Source: Galerina marginata (taxonomy: Eukaryota > Basidiomycota > Agaricomycetes > Agaricales > Galerinaceae). From it: a stretch of DNA of 64,000 bases. Of the stretch, positions 48,572 through 60,137 are shown piece after piece. Made by a program: the position numbers and the translations under genes. A model generated the notes under the pieces. That model made no database searches. It had not been told where the DNA came from and was given only the letters and a program-made list of their open reading frames with translations. The stretch covers positions 1,178,001-1,242,000 of the forward strand of contig JAECYW010000015.1 of the NCBI GenBank assembly GCA_023014335.1, read 5' to 3'. The stretch's first letter is position 1. Every line of letters starts with the position of its first letter.

Positions 48572-49248
48572 TACGACTGATAATTAGAAGTCCAAACATA
48601 TATATATCTCATTTTTGAATTTCGTCTTACACAACTTGAGCGCTGTTATTATCGCTATCTATGAACTTCCTAGAGTGCCTCCCACATTACTACATAGAAT
48701 ATGATTTTCAACCTAAGTTGCCAGCACCAAATTGAGCCAACATTGAAATTACACACGATCAGCGGGAGGTGAGAGATGGCGGGAATAGTGAATGTCACAG
48801 ATACGCAAACCCACGCAGGTAAGGCACACGGGTAGGCGCTAGTACAGGTCCGGTTATGAGTTCCTGTACCCGCGACTTTTCAAACAAGCCCGGGAGCATG
48901 GTCATTTCTTATCCGTTTTGGCCGCTCAAGGTCGCGTTCTTTGCGGAAAAAACCCGCGGATTACGGGTACGGCTCAGCGTACCTGGGCGCTACCCATGCC
49001 AGTCACCAGAGCCTGAGTCGACACAGCCACGATCAATATTCTCAATTTGGGCTTGTCGGGGTCATTTTTGGAAACGACTCTGCTAACAGCCGCTTCAGTA
49101 TAATGTGCGCCACACTCCATCTCCCCCTCCACAAGCATTTACATTCAGTTCAGCACCATCCCATCGACGTATACTCCAAGTTTTGAGGGATTCCGAGTTG
49201 CCCCCTAGGTACTTTTGCCTCACGACTCACGAGTCACCACCACCACCA
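48572..49248. other. Transposon interior, no gene seen
   Basis: Spacer between the transposase and the right terminal repeat. Short plus frames at 48856-49186 have no motifs. Confidence 0.5.
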
Positions 49249-49972
49249 CGCAGTGACAAATGCAACACTTCTATTGACGAAATTAGTTTTATTAGAGAGA
49301 ATGAAATATGTACTGCTGAATTCAAAAACAAATTGAGCAGATTGAGTGTGTTAATGTAGAAGGATAACCTCGTACTTACAAAGTGCAAGTGTGCTGACCT
49401 GGCCGACTCAAACCAAGATTTAACAGGATAAAGTTAAACTATTTGCTTAAAAAAAATACCATAGATAGGTATTTAGTACAGTTCTCAAACGCGTCTATAA
49501 GCAAGCGGATATGTCATGATCTCGTTGAGCAAATATTCCCGCACTTGAAATGAATGTTACCTGTCGCACACGCTCGTTATCCAGTCAAATATTACAAATA
49601 AAGTTGCATTCAATTCTAAATAAGAGTACCTTCCATTCTAAATAAACTGCGCTATAATGCGTGAAAAAACCGTTGAGAAACCGTGTATGTCCTCGTCATG
49701 CACTGCCATTTCGGACTTCACACCTGTGTACAAGCGTTGTAAGCCAGTATTTTATTCAAATATGTTCCGATGGTCTCAATTTTTGGTATATAGGATGCTA
49801 TACTGCTATACTACGTACCTACTGAGTTTCATATAATACTGGTTGCCTGGGGCTGAGCTATGATACAAATTAGCAATGTCGGCTTGAAAGTTTGGTCGTA
49901 TTTGGCAGTGGGAGCGGTGGCCCAAATCACAAATCAGTCGAAATTTCATCCATGCGGTTCTCGGCTTCCGTA
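49249..49972 (-). repeat. Right terminal inverted repeat (~724 bp)
   Basis: Reverse complement of 42399-43123; ends CGGCTTCCGTA. Its outermost bases, read from the NLR side, supply a short tail and stop codon to the truncated NLR frame. Confidence 0.85.
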
Positions 49973-49978
49973 GACGAG
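49973..49978. repeat. Target-site duplication, right (GACGAG)
   Basis: Matches 42393-42398. On the minus strand it is CTCGTC inside the NLR codons for Ser-Ser. Confidence 0.85.
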
Positions 49979-52866
49979 GAGCGAAGTATATCCTTTGTTA
50001 AGGGTTCAAACGAGTCAAATTGTAGCAGATATACAACCGAGATCTCCGAAATCCTTGAATGAGCGGCTTCCTCGCTGAGCCTAAAATATTCCTCGATGCG
50101 AGTAGAGAGGAGATACTCTTTCACGGAAAAATGGGATAATTTAACAGTACCTATCCTAACTGTTAGCGAAGGTTGGAATTCGGGAGTAACTTGACAGCGC
50201 TCACCTTCTGATTCGCTGACAAGGCTAGAACACCTCACCAAGACGTCCCGTGGGTCAATATACCGTTTCGTTGGGATAAAAATCGGGCCATCTTCCGAAC
50301 CAAAGTCAACTGTGATAGCTTCAGCAACTTCTGCGATTTCCATGGGACGTCTGGAAAATGCCAACCACTGCAAGAACGTCATTGTATCGGCGCGATATTT
50401 TCCATCAACGGCCTTCAAAATTCGCTTATACGTGTCCTCTAGGCCTTCTGGCAGGTTCTCTAGTTGTTGCATTATTTGATATTGACTTGAACACCTTTCC
50501 AGCTCAGCAAGCTGCAATGCGACCCATCGGAACCTTGGGACGGGATGAGTGGTAATTAAAATGATGTTAGCAATGCACTTACGATCCGTCCGCTCGCACT
50601 TTCAGCACAGATTCTATTTTCTTTCTCGTGATTTCATCGTATTGCTTGAAATCCGAACTCATATGATGTTCAAGATACTTCAAAATGTCCCGATTTGCAG
50701 TCTCCTCACCGACATTCATAGAAGGTATATCAAATGCCATGATAACCTTCTTGATGTCTATCTCTGGCCGACTGGTGACCATGACGTGAAGGTTTCGCGC
50801 TTTTGGATCTGTATCCGAGACGAGTTTATTAACCCAGGTCAGCGTCTTTCCGCGGTCGGTACACTCATCAAGGGCGTCAATAATAATGTAGACCTGCGAG
50901 AATTCATCGACAATCTCTCGCAGAGTGTTCTGAAGTTGAATGACAGACGGCTGCTGGTGATCTCCGCAGCGTCTATACAGATCTGCCAGTTCTGGGGGAA
51001 TACCGCCACGCTGGTGAGAGAACTGCGAGATGAGCGATCGAATGAGCTTATCGTGAAGCTGTAATTCGCTCTGCGCATCCCTTCCGTCGAAGAAGAAATA
51101 CGCAATTATGAGTGGTGGGTTTCTCTCGGAGAGGTTATTGATAACTGAAGCACTACGAAGATGGTTAATCGACCTTATGTGCCGAAAACCCGATAGGGCT
51201 TACCATAGAATGCTTTTGCCACTTCCGGCTATGAAATTTATTAATACTCGAATTCAAATCTTACTGAGAAACTTACCCTTTCCATTAACCCAAAGAAAAC
51301 CTGGGGTTGCTTGCCATTCAAGGAATCGCGCTCCCTCGAGAAACCAGGAGCAGGTATCGACTTCACGTATCTCATCCGCTTCATGGCGATTCTTGGAGCT
51401 GTCAGGTGGGGACAGCCACCTGTGAATCCGGTCCGCTGAGAAGATTGAACAGTTATGGAACAAGGAAAGAAAAAATTGATAATATGTACCCAGTTGGTCG
51501 TCCATAATTATATCTAACTTCCGTCCTATGTTCTCCAAGGTTAACTCAAAGACAGATCATTATCATGCAAGAAAAACATACCGGTTTGATGGAGGGTAGC
51601 CTTGACCTCCTTTACTTGAGTGTTTGTATCAATATGGAGTCTGCTATAAAAGTTGTCCTTCAGAGCGGCGCAGCTTTTTCGGCATGTCTCGATGCGCAAT
51701 TTCAAATTCCCTGGGATTTGGATCTTAACAGTACGGCCTGAGGACAAATCAACATGGTCATAAACTTGGCAGGTTTAAAGAGGCGCAGGACGGAGCTACC
51801 TGCCCAGGGTAATTTTGTGTATTCATGAATGAGTGATGCTGCCTGTAGTGACTGACGGCTGATGTCCTCTATGACATTGGTCGTGTTTTGGATCACCGGT
51901 AGGTCAGGAATCGCATCTGCAGTACCCAACATTTCACGCAAGGTGACGGCGAGGTCACGAATAACTTCGTCCTGGAGATCCGTAGCCTGTATAGCCTGCT
52001 CAAATATTAACATCTCGCTTGCTTGAAATTTCATAGGATATTTACCTGATAAAGACTAGAAACGACAGTCCAGGATGCATTGAGTATCGGGTGTACCTGA
52101 TAACAAAATCAGCCGGCATAGTCGGGTTGCCAATACACATAGAGTTGTGTCGTACCTGGGAGAGCTTGTCCATAATGGTCGTGGTTGATTTCAACACTTG
52201 TCCAAGTGCTGAAACGGTACTTGCGAGAGTGTTACTCCTTAGCAGACGCAAAACATCAGCATCAACCTGTTCCATGAATTTTTTGACATTTTCGTCCGAT
52301 TCGGAAATGGGAGACAGAACTATCTTCATTTTGAGAGGAACAGAGTCGCCCTTCTTATCAGTGAGATCGAAACTCGAAGCTAGTCTTGAACGTGAATGCT
52401 GCAGGTAATAAACATAGAAGAATACTCACTATTTTCGAGCAAGTCTACGATTTTCCCCTCATGCTGCCCTACAAGTTCATTGAATAGACTGATGTTCGTC
52501 CCGAATCCACGGGAGATGACAACTTTCATAATCGAAGACGGCTCGAACCAGCTGATTTTAAGAAGTGAATATTGACTGAGAGGGCTTTGACAAGGCCAAA
52601 ACCCACATTTGATTGTCTTCGCTCCATTCCCATCTAAGCACCAACGAGCGGGGCTTGGAGTTTGTCGATTTTGAAACCTCCTTGTCGGCCACATAAAGCC
52701 GTACCGAGTACTGTGATCGTTTCCTTGTTTTCCCATTTTCAGTGTCGCCTTCTACCTCTAGGCCTAGATAATATTGAGATGAAGATCAGTGGAACACGAT
52801 GTCATGAGATCCATTGTGCTTACTTCCTAGGACAGCACGAAGTAGCAGCGGTGTACGAGTCGCCAT
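49973..52866 (-). pseudogene. 5' half of a split NLR: C2-like region, NACHT and winged helix
   Basis: Starts at the ATG at 52866 (MATRTPLLLRAVLG). An N-terminal C2-like or Ig-like region (RKRSQYSVRLYVADKEVSKS, SLVLRWEWSEDNQ, LVGQHEGKIVDLLE) is followed by a helical linker (QVDADVLRLLRSNTLAST...). NACHT: the Walker A motif is split by an intron, VNGKG | AGSGKSIL; Walker B is QVYIIIDALDEC; then VMVTSRPEIDIKK and the winged-helix part with LPEGLEDTYKRIL, FLQWLAFSRRPMEIAEVAEA and VKLSHFSVKEYLLS. These fungal STAND proteins act in non-self recognition and programmed cell death. Translation now runs about 16 codons into the transposon end and stops (MDEISTDL). The ankyrin sensor half is at 40121-41416. 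Exons read were open, so a truncated protein could still be made. Confidence 0.88.
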
Positions 52867-53103
52867 GCTAGGAGGAAGGAAAAGGATGAGCGTAAAGGAA
52901 GCTGAATAAGAAAGATAAACCATAATTCGACAAGCCCAGCCCAGCTACAGCCGCTTGTCAACATCATGTCAAGTGCGTTATAATTATCGACCGAACATGG
53001 TGGTGTTGTGAACAAAAAAGGAATACAACTTGCATCTAAGTTGGGTATAAGGCTTACCTGAGCTATCCTCAAACTGAAATGCACAAACCTTCCCTTCTTG
53101 TTG

Positions 53104-53908
53104 TCAACCTCCCGTCCCAGGCCGAATTCTCCATTTCACGCCCTTCATCAAGACCGGGCGGGAGAGGCGTTGCCTAGGCTGAGCGCAACTTAACTCGCCA
53201 CTCTTATTCGGATCAATACTACGCCTTCCCTGGGCGAGACGAGCGGCGAGATTACCTCGGGCTGCTTGGGTCCTGGCCTCGAGGAGGCTAAGACTGGAGG
53301 TTTGATTATAGCCAGGCCGATACCCATCGCCACCTGGATAAACGTGCGAGTACATTTTAAGTTGCAAAGAGGAGGCAAAAAGGTACTAATTTAGATTAGG
53401 ACATACTGATATGATAAATCGAGGGTGTCAAGTATTAAGAAAACTGTATACGCATAGTAAGAATATACACAAAGTAAGGCAGAAAAACCCCTTAACCAAG
53501 CAGTGATGAAACCTTCCTCCTTCCTTGGGGTACTATCCTTCGCAGTAATCGACTGAGCGAGATCTAGAGATAAAAATTGTACCCAACGCGTATTTGATTT
53601 TATCTGTAAGATCAAAAGTTACGTTCACCTATTCCTATTTCTGCAGGATTAGCTGAAGAAAACCAAACAGAATATTTTAAAGCGAACATTACGAAAGAAT
53701 AAACGACTGCAGTCGCCGTAGCGCCGGCTTCAAGGTACGTTACAAAATCAAGCCAACGGAATTCAAAGCGTGGTTCGAAAGCTTACGTGCCAGAGAGTTA
53801 AAGAAAGGAAGAGGCCAATTTTCAGCGGATTTGTGTCCTTGCCGTACCTGTTCCTTCAATCCAGTTGACGACCTCGATCTAACCAAAGTCCTGCTGAATC
53901 GCGATCAT
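53104..53908 (-). CDS. Unrecognised gene, C-terminal exons
   Basis: A likely last exon (53104 to about 53360) reads YPGGDGYRPGYNQTSSLSLL then a basic, Arg-rich tail to a TGA at 53104-53106. Upstream on the same strand are hydrophobic pieces that look like membrane helices: YGKDTNPLKIGLFLSLTLWH (about 53790-53850) and AGATATAVVYSFVMFALKYS (about 53665-53725), with plausible donors and acceptors between them. The 5' end and full model are unclear; the frames at 53391-53615 and 53879-54289 may contribute. Probably a small membrane protein with a basic tail. I recognise no family. Confidence 0.35.
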
Positions 53909-55570
53909 TAGATCATCAGAAGTCAAAAGTGGAAAACCGGCACAGGTGGAGTTGGAAGTGAGGCCAGCCTTACCTCGCCAATAAATAAATAAACTTGGAA
54001 ATCCCCTAGGGCAAGCGATACGGGAATGTGATGATGTTGACTGGTGTGATGAGCGAGAGATGGAAAACGTAGCTCGTGAATGTGGCGCTTGCGTTTGAAT
54101 CGAGCCGTCGATTGCTCTGGGGGAGTGATCGATTTTTGTTAAACGATACGTTGGCCGTGCAGGAAAATTCCAAGCTCGAGTAAAGGCAAAAGGAAATTTC
54201 GTTCTGGTATCGTGATGGCTAATGGCTGGGGGAAAAAGTAGAAGTTTAAGGGTGCAGCATACAGAGTCTGAAGATCGTTGACACTGCAAGTTTTACGAAA
54301 TTACAGGGGGCAGGGATACTGCTCAAAAGCTTGGAGGGGGCCAAATGGCGGGGCAGGAATCTAAGACGAGCTCTATAGGGCTTAAAGCATCAATGTTTGG
54401 ACGGTTAGACGCCTTTTAAAACAAAGAGCTTTACATGAATATTGCCAGCGGTACCACACTCCGAATCTTGGAAGTAGAAACGAGTGAGATGGCTTTTGTT
54501 TCCTCCTGAGCGCAGAGAAGTCCTACACAGTCGAAAAGAGGGACTAATTTAACTTCTGCGCAGAGGATATCAGAAACTATGCCGAGGAGGAACAAGGTCA
54601 TAGAAACAAAAGCTGGGTGCTCACCTTCGAGACATACCTGCCCCGCTGCTCTTCCCAACAAAAGTGTACCACGGAGAAATTTCGAATCTGAGAATGTACC
54701 ACTGTCAGAAAGACCAAAAATCTCCCAGAAGTGGAGTTACTTGCTTGTCGTCTGATAGCACCCGAAAGCGAGTTGACAACGTGAAGACGGTGAAGATGCA
54801 CGTGAGTGCGTGAGTTCGGATTGCTTCGTGGAAACGAAGCGAGGCGCAAACTCAGTTTGCGTGGTGGTTCGAGGGGATCCTAAAGAAGGTGGGTAATAGT
54901 TAGTTGATAGATTGATAATAAACGAATTTCGATGCGGGAAGTGAGAGCGATACAATGGGGAGCGATCCGGAACGATACCAAACGACGTTTCTATTGTAGA
55001 AACCGAGCCGTAAGGTGCTAACGATGGTGGGGTGAGAAGAATACTCGAATTCAACTGAAGATCTACTACATAGGACTCCGTATTTAAAGTCTACGTAGAG
55101 ATCGAAATGGGGAAATGTAAAATTTATGAAACCAAGTGAAAAGGAAACATTCAGGCAGAGGAATGAAGAATAGAAGGAATATACCTTCGGAATTAATGGT
55201 AGGAAGGGAAAGATTGATAAGGAACAGTTTCAGAAGTGATCGACGATGTGGCGCATCGTGAACGGTACAGAAAAGGAAAGGAAATTGAAATATAAATTTA
55301 CCTAGCATGCGGTTCGTTCGAAACCGGGTATATTATTTGGGATTTCGTGCCTAGACAGAGGGGAACCCTCACAACGGCTACGTACCAGTCTACACTGGTA
55401 CTTCAGAGAGAAGGCGTGCAGGAGGCAGGACTTGTACTAGCCCAGAATAGTGGTCAATCGAGCCCAAGAATGTCAACGGGGAAGAAGGGAACGCGAGTGA
55501 CGGCGGAAAACTGGGCAATTGACAATCAAAGATATTAAGGGAGGACGGGTTTTTGATGACATAAGAATGT
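53909..55570. other. No convincing gene
   Basis: Several minus frames (54431-54661, 54598-54849, 54737-55054, 55084-55308) of 70-105 codons, none with recognised motifs; they could hold 5' exons of the gene at 53104-53908. Confidence 0.35.
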
Positions 55571-57190
55571 TATGTAATATTTATGTAAGCTGGCCAATCG
55601 GGTTGCAACTGCCCTCTTCTAAAACCTTCCCGGAAGTTCCCACAGTTCGAGATTTGTTGATGGCGCTGCGTCGCGTCGGTTCCTGCATTCCAACCACCAC
55701 CACCATTCCTTCCCTCCTTCCAGACACGTCCCCCGTCCATCCGCCATCCCATCCGCCTCATCTGACATGGCCGATACGATACCCAGGACCTTTCCAAGCG
55801 CCCCTCCTCTCCAATGAGGGATGTGGGCCAGAAATGGGAAGAAAATGAGGGGAGGAATCACCAGGTAAGGCACGGAAACGACCCCCGCCGTCCAACTAAC
55901 CCACCTCGCAGCACCTTACAACCCCTCGGCACTCCGCGTTGCCCACCTCACGACAAGCACACCCAGGTATGTCGAGAAAAATAGCCCCCCCGCCGTGCAA
56001 CTAACCAACACCACCCCCATTGCAGCGCCGGCCAGCTCCTCAGGACCCACATTTGCCGCCATGTCACCGCAAGAACACGCGACGGGGGATAAGTACACCC
56101 GGTACGTTGTGCCCCTCCCCTCCAATGGGGGATGTCAGCTGGAAATGAGACTAGAGTACCGAGGGATTTAGGGGGGGAGAAGGGGATCACCAGGTGAGTA
56201 ACAAAACGAACCGCCGCCGTACAGCTGACCCACACCGCACCACCTTGCAGCGCCATTCAGTGACTCCGGACCCCACGGCGCCCGCTTTGACGCCACGTCA
56301 CGTCAACTCCACCGACCATCTGCGACGGTTGGGCGCGGCGCCCAGTAATGTGGGCTGGAAATGGGGGAAATGAAGGGAAATCACCAGGTAAGCCACGAAA
56401 ACGACCGCCACCGTCCAACTAACCTACCTCGCAGCACCTTACAGCGCCCTCGCGTTGCCCACGTCACAACAAGCACACCCAGGTACGTCGTGAAAATAAC
56501 CCCTCGCTATGCAACTAATTGATACAGCCCCCCATTGCAGCGTCGGCCAGCACCTCAGGACTCGCATTCGCCGCCACGTCACAGCAAGATAAGCGACGAG
56601 GGGGAGAGGTAACCAGGTGAGCAACAAAAAAAATCAACCGCCGCTGTCCAGCTAAGCCCCACCGCACCACCTTTCAGCGCCTCTGGACCCTACGCGCCCC
56701 TGCTTTATCGTCACACCCGCCATCTGCGACGGCTGTCGCGCCTGTTCCCCCCCGTCCTTGGGTAGCCGACCACAGGTGTGGGGGTACGAGGAGGCGACGA
56801 GACGGCACACGCCCGACGTCAACACGGAAATTAACCGTGTTGGTGTAGTGGGTATACGGCGCCGGTCAGCGCCTCGACAGTACCCCCACATTAACAGGGA
56901 ACCCACCATGCAGGTGTCGGGGGTACGAAGAGGCAAACGAGACTGCGAGCACAGCACCAGATGACGAGAGGGACCCCACATCAGTGCGAAAACCAACCGC
57001 GCCGGTGTTGGGCAATCGCGACACCACGACATCGTTGCGGCGGCCACTGCCAACATTGCAACGTTGTCTGCAGTGCCGCCGTGGTTCCCTTAGCACCAGT
57101 GCGCAGCCTACCATGCCGGTGTAGGGAATTATGCTGAGCATTTGCACTGTGCTGCCCCTGCTCCTGTCTACCAGGACCACTGCTCACCCC
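55571..57190. repeat. GC-rich island with a tandem three-intron module
   Basis: Composition changes sharply to GC-rich. On the plus strand six intron-like units with GT donors, CTRAC-type branch points and CAG acceptors occur in order A-B-C-A-B-C: 55865-55911, 55967-56025, 56194-56250, 56388-56434, 56483-56540 and 56617-56677. Like units resemble each other (A: GTAAGC/GCACG...AACTAAC...CTCGCAG). Exon-like spacers differ in length by non-multiples of three between the two modules, so I cannot define a conserved reading frame. A further ~165-bp repeat (ACAGGTGTGGGGGTACGAG against CAGGTGTCGGGGGTACGAAG) follows at about 56770-56940. Confidence 0.6.
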
Positions 57191-57379
57191 ATCCCACTTT
57201 AGTTATATATTAATGTATTAGATTAATGTTTTTAAGAGAATGATATACATTTATTAAAAGCATGCACACATTTGGATGAGTGAACTGAATATATCATAGT
57301 GTAGGTTTAAATTATGGGCTTAAGATTTAAGAATACACACAAGATACTTATGAATACAAAAAATGAGAGGCAGAAACAG

Positions 57380-57600
57380 GTAGGCGAGCGAAGCGAGACT
57401 GCCTGCTTCTGTCTTGCATTTTTTCGTCTACTCAAATTCAATTTATGCACTACAAAATTTGTACAGAATTCTTTTTCACTACGGAGGCGCGAAGCGCCGA
57501 CAGAGCAGGGTCCAGGGGCGCAGCCCCGGCAAGCTGGAGACCCGTAGCGCAGAGCTGGGTGAGCGAAGCGAACCCCGGCGCGTAGCGACGGGTCGTAAGC
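57380..57600. repeat. Cluster of short GC-rich palindromes
   Basis: Within 220 bp occur GCGAGCGAAGCGAGAC, GAGGCGCGAAGCGCCGAC, AGGGGCGCAGCCCCGG, GTGAGCGAAGCGAACC and GGCGCGTAGCGACGGG: small hairpins with GAAG-type or short loops, in an otherwise AT-rich surround. They look like mobile GC clusters or the end of a repeat family. Confidence 0.6.
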
Positions 57601-58465
57601 TTGTAATTGTTGGCTTGGTCATTCTTCGCACGGACCCTGCAGACCTGGGCCTGAAATTAGTAATTTAAATGTCAGCGAATCTCCTTCCCCACAACCGCCA
57701 CAGTCCCTTTTCACTGATTTCGCCTTTGTCAATTAAGTACTTAAGTCTTATATACTTGGATTTTCCTTCCACCTCCACTTTTCCAGCTGCAATTCAATTA
57801 TTGACCCAGACCACCTTCGTCTATCCAACTTCGCCGTTTTTTGCTTGTCTATGCGGCTTTTCTCGCTCTTACTACAGCCTGGCTGCTCGCCGTCCTCCGG
57901 TCTGTTGCAAGTGGCATTCATAAACACAGATCACCTACCGCTGGAGTACTTTCTCACCGACGAGGCGATCTTTGAACTGTTGGCATGTTTTGCATCAAAG
58001 GAACTCTTCTTTTGCCCTTCTTCGACGTGGCGCTGCGAGTTCATGATCATCCCATGGCTGGGGTAGATTCGGTACAGTACTAAAATCAAATTGCAAAACA
58101 TAGGCGGGACCGCGAGCTAATATAACTCATATCAATGAACCACGCTCCTTCAAAAAGGAATTCGAAATGGCGTCTGATTCCACGATTTTGGATGTTGGAC
58201 TTACGGCACAGCCAACGCCTGCTCTCTAATCCATCAAGCGGAAGTTGTTGATTCTGAGTCAGATCCGCTTATTCCACTTTCGTGGTGGGAATGGCGCATC
58301 TTGGGCTAAAAATATCGTAGTCGTGCGTACACCATTTCTGTCGAAACTTTAATTGACAGAGTTGCCCACAATGCTGCGCCGGCCTACTTAAAGCCAGCCC
58401 ATTGGGAAGTACTCACTCGGAATCCCCGTTATCTACCACACCATCTGTTTAAGCGCCCATTCGAC
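57601..58465. other. Upstream region of the WD40 gene
   Basis: AT-balanced sequence with frames under 90 codons; no feature that I can name. A TATAACTC string lies near 58121, rather far from the ATG at 58466. Confidence 0.4.
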
Positions 58466-60137
58466 ATGCAGTCTACTTACGACCCGCAACCCCTCAAAAC
58501 ATACTCGTTAGCTACCCATGGCTCCGTGAGGACCATGGCTTTCTTCCCAGACGGCCGGCGACTGGTGACGGGCGGTCATTTTGATGGCCACGCCCGAATT
58601 TGGGATTTAGAAAACGGCATCGAGGATGGACCTCCGCTTATAGGTCACAGTCTTCCTATTACCAGCGTCGCAGTCTCGAAGCGCGGGTTGGATGTCGTGA
58701 CCGGTGGGCCGGATAATAAAGTGTACCTTTGGAGCATAGACAACAGGATGAGTCCTAGAGTTTTGTTCTCCGGCCCCGACAACACCTGTATCCTTTCGGT
58801 TGCGTTTAATTCCACGGCAACATCCCCTAACCTCGTGGCCTCAAGCGGCTCTGATGGAGTCGTTAACATATGGAAAGTCAGGGAGGACATGGACTCGACG
58901 CCGTTCAAAAGAGTCGTCCTACCGAACACGATGATCTCGTCGATCCAATTTTCTCAGGGATACCCGAACCTCATTGCCGTTACGTCGTTGGACAAGAAGG
59001 CTCGCGTCTACGACGCAGCTAGTGGCCTCCTGAAAGCGGAGTTCGATGGGGGAACCAGCGTGATACAGTCCTTGAGATGGTTTCCCGACGGTCGTAGGCT
59101 CGCATTCTGCAGCGAGAAGACCATCCGCATTTTAAACACACAGGATAGTTCTGTCGACGAAAGACCGTTCCTTGGCCACACGCAACTTGTCAAGTCCATT
59201 TCCGTTTCTCCTCATGGGCGTTTCATCGCCAGTGGTTCGAACGACGGAACTCTTCGGTTCTGGAACGCGGTCACGCGCGTCCAGATTGGCTCTCCAATCC
59301 CTCACTCCAGTCCAGTCAATCTGGTGTCTTTCTCTCCGGACGGAAAATCGGTGCTCTCAGTCACAGAAGACAGTCAGGTGCGCCTTTGGGACACAAATTA
59401 CCTCGAGGTAGAGGAAGGATTGGAGCGTACCAGGAATGGTATCGCCGGGCTCGTCTCCTTTTCTTCAGACATTCGAGACGAGCTACGTTATGTCGTGGAG
59501 TACGAGGTCAGTATCTGTAATCATGCGACTTCCCATATTGCTAATAACGATCAACTCATTTTCAGTGCTCTAAAATCCGCGAAGAATACGTGCGAGAGAT
59601 CGACGAGCAGAAAAAGGTATTTGAAATGAAGATTGCCGCTGACGAGCAAAGATTTGAAGAATTGGATTACACTCTGAAGAAAATGCAAGAGAGACAAGAC
59701 GGCCAGTTCCTCGAGCTTAGGGACGAGCTCAAGGATGCGCTCGAGCACGCTGCGATCAAAAACGAAGCCCATTTCTCTTCTCTCCACGAAGCGCACCATC
59801 ACGCGCTCGAGCACGCTACGACTAAAAACGAAGCCCAGTTTTCTTCTCTCAACAATGCGCTCCACCAAGTCACTATCAAACAGGAGGACGACCTTAAGAC
59901 GCTTCAGAAAGGAATGAAGAGGATCATGGAGAAACACGCAGAGTTGCACACCGCGCAGGCTGGATTGTCGACCCAGCAAGAGGAAAGGTATAACGACATT
60001 CAAAAAGACCTTACTTCTATCCAGAAATCAATCACAGAGTTGATTACTTCTCTGTAAGTCCATTCCTTGCCTTCCCCAGTTGGATTCTTTCTGATGAACC
60101 TCATAGGAAGAAGCTCACGCCAATTCCCCGCTCCTGA
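58466..60137 (+). CDS. WD40-repeat protein with C-terminal coiled coil
   Basis: Three exons, 58466-59506, 59566-60053 and 60107-60137, give 519 aa; donors GTCAGT and GTAAGT, acceptors TTTCAG and CATAG. If the second intron is retained the protein ends at 60057 instead. Residues ~15-330 form a beta-propeller of about seven WD40 blades: HARIWDLENG, NKVYLWSI, GVVNIWKV, KKARVYDAASG, KTIRILNTQD, GTLRFWNAVT and SQVRLWDTNY, each preceded by the usual GH/SxS/SPDG features. Residues ~345-510 are a charged coiled coil with a twice-repeated ~22-residue unit (ALEHAAIKNEAHFSSLHEAH, ALEHATTKNEAQFSSLNNAL). Such proteins are scaffolds; the partner cannot be told. No break is visible. Confidence 0.88.

Larger units (their letters stand above)
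42399..49972. mobile_element. 7.57-kb TIR DNA transposon (IS3EU-like) carrying an alpha-kinase
   Basis: Bounded by long terminal inverted repeats starting TACGGAAGCC and flanked by a 6-bp duplication, GACGAG. Inside are a DDE/integrase-fold transposase (47111-48571, plus) and a divergent alpha-kinase gene (43780-46436, minus). A 6-bp duplication with TAY termini and an integrase-like DDE transposase is what I remember for the eukaryotic IS3EU superfamily; that name is from memory. The element inserted into the coding sequence of an NLR gene. The outer ~300 bp of the two ends look identical by eye, which argues for recent movement or gene conversion, while the inner TIR parts differ by substitutions and indels. 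Confidence 0.85.
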
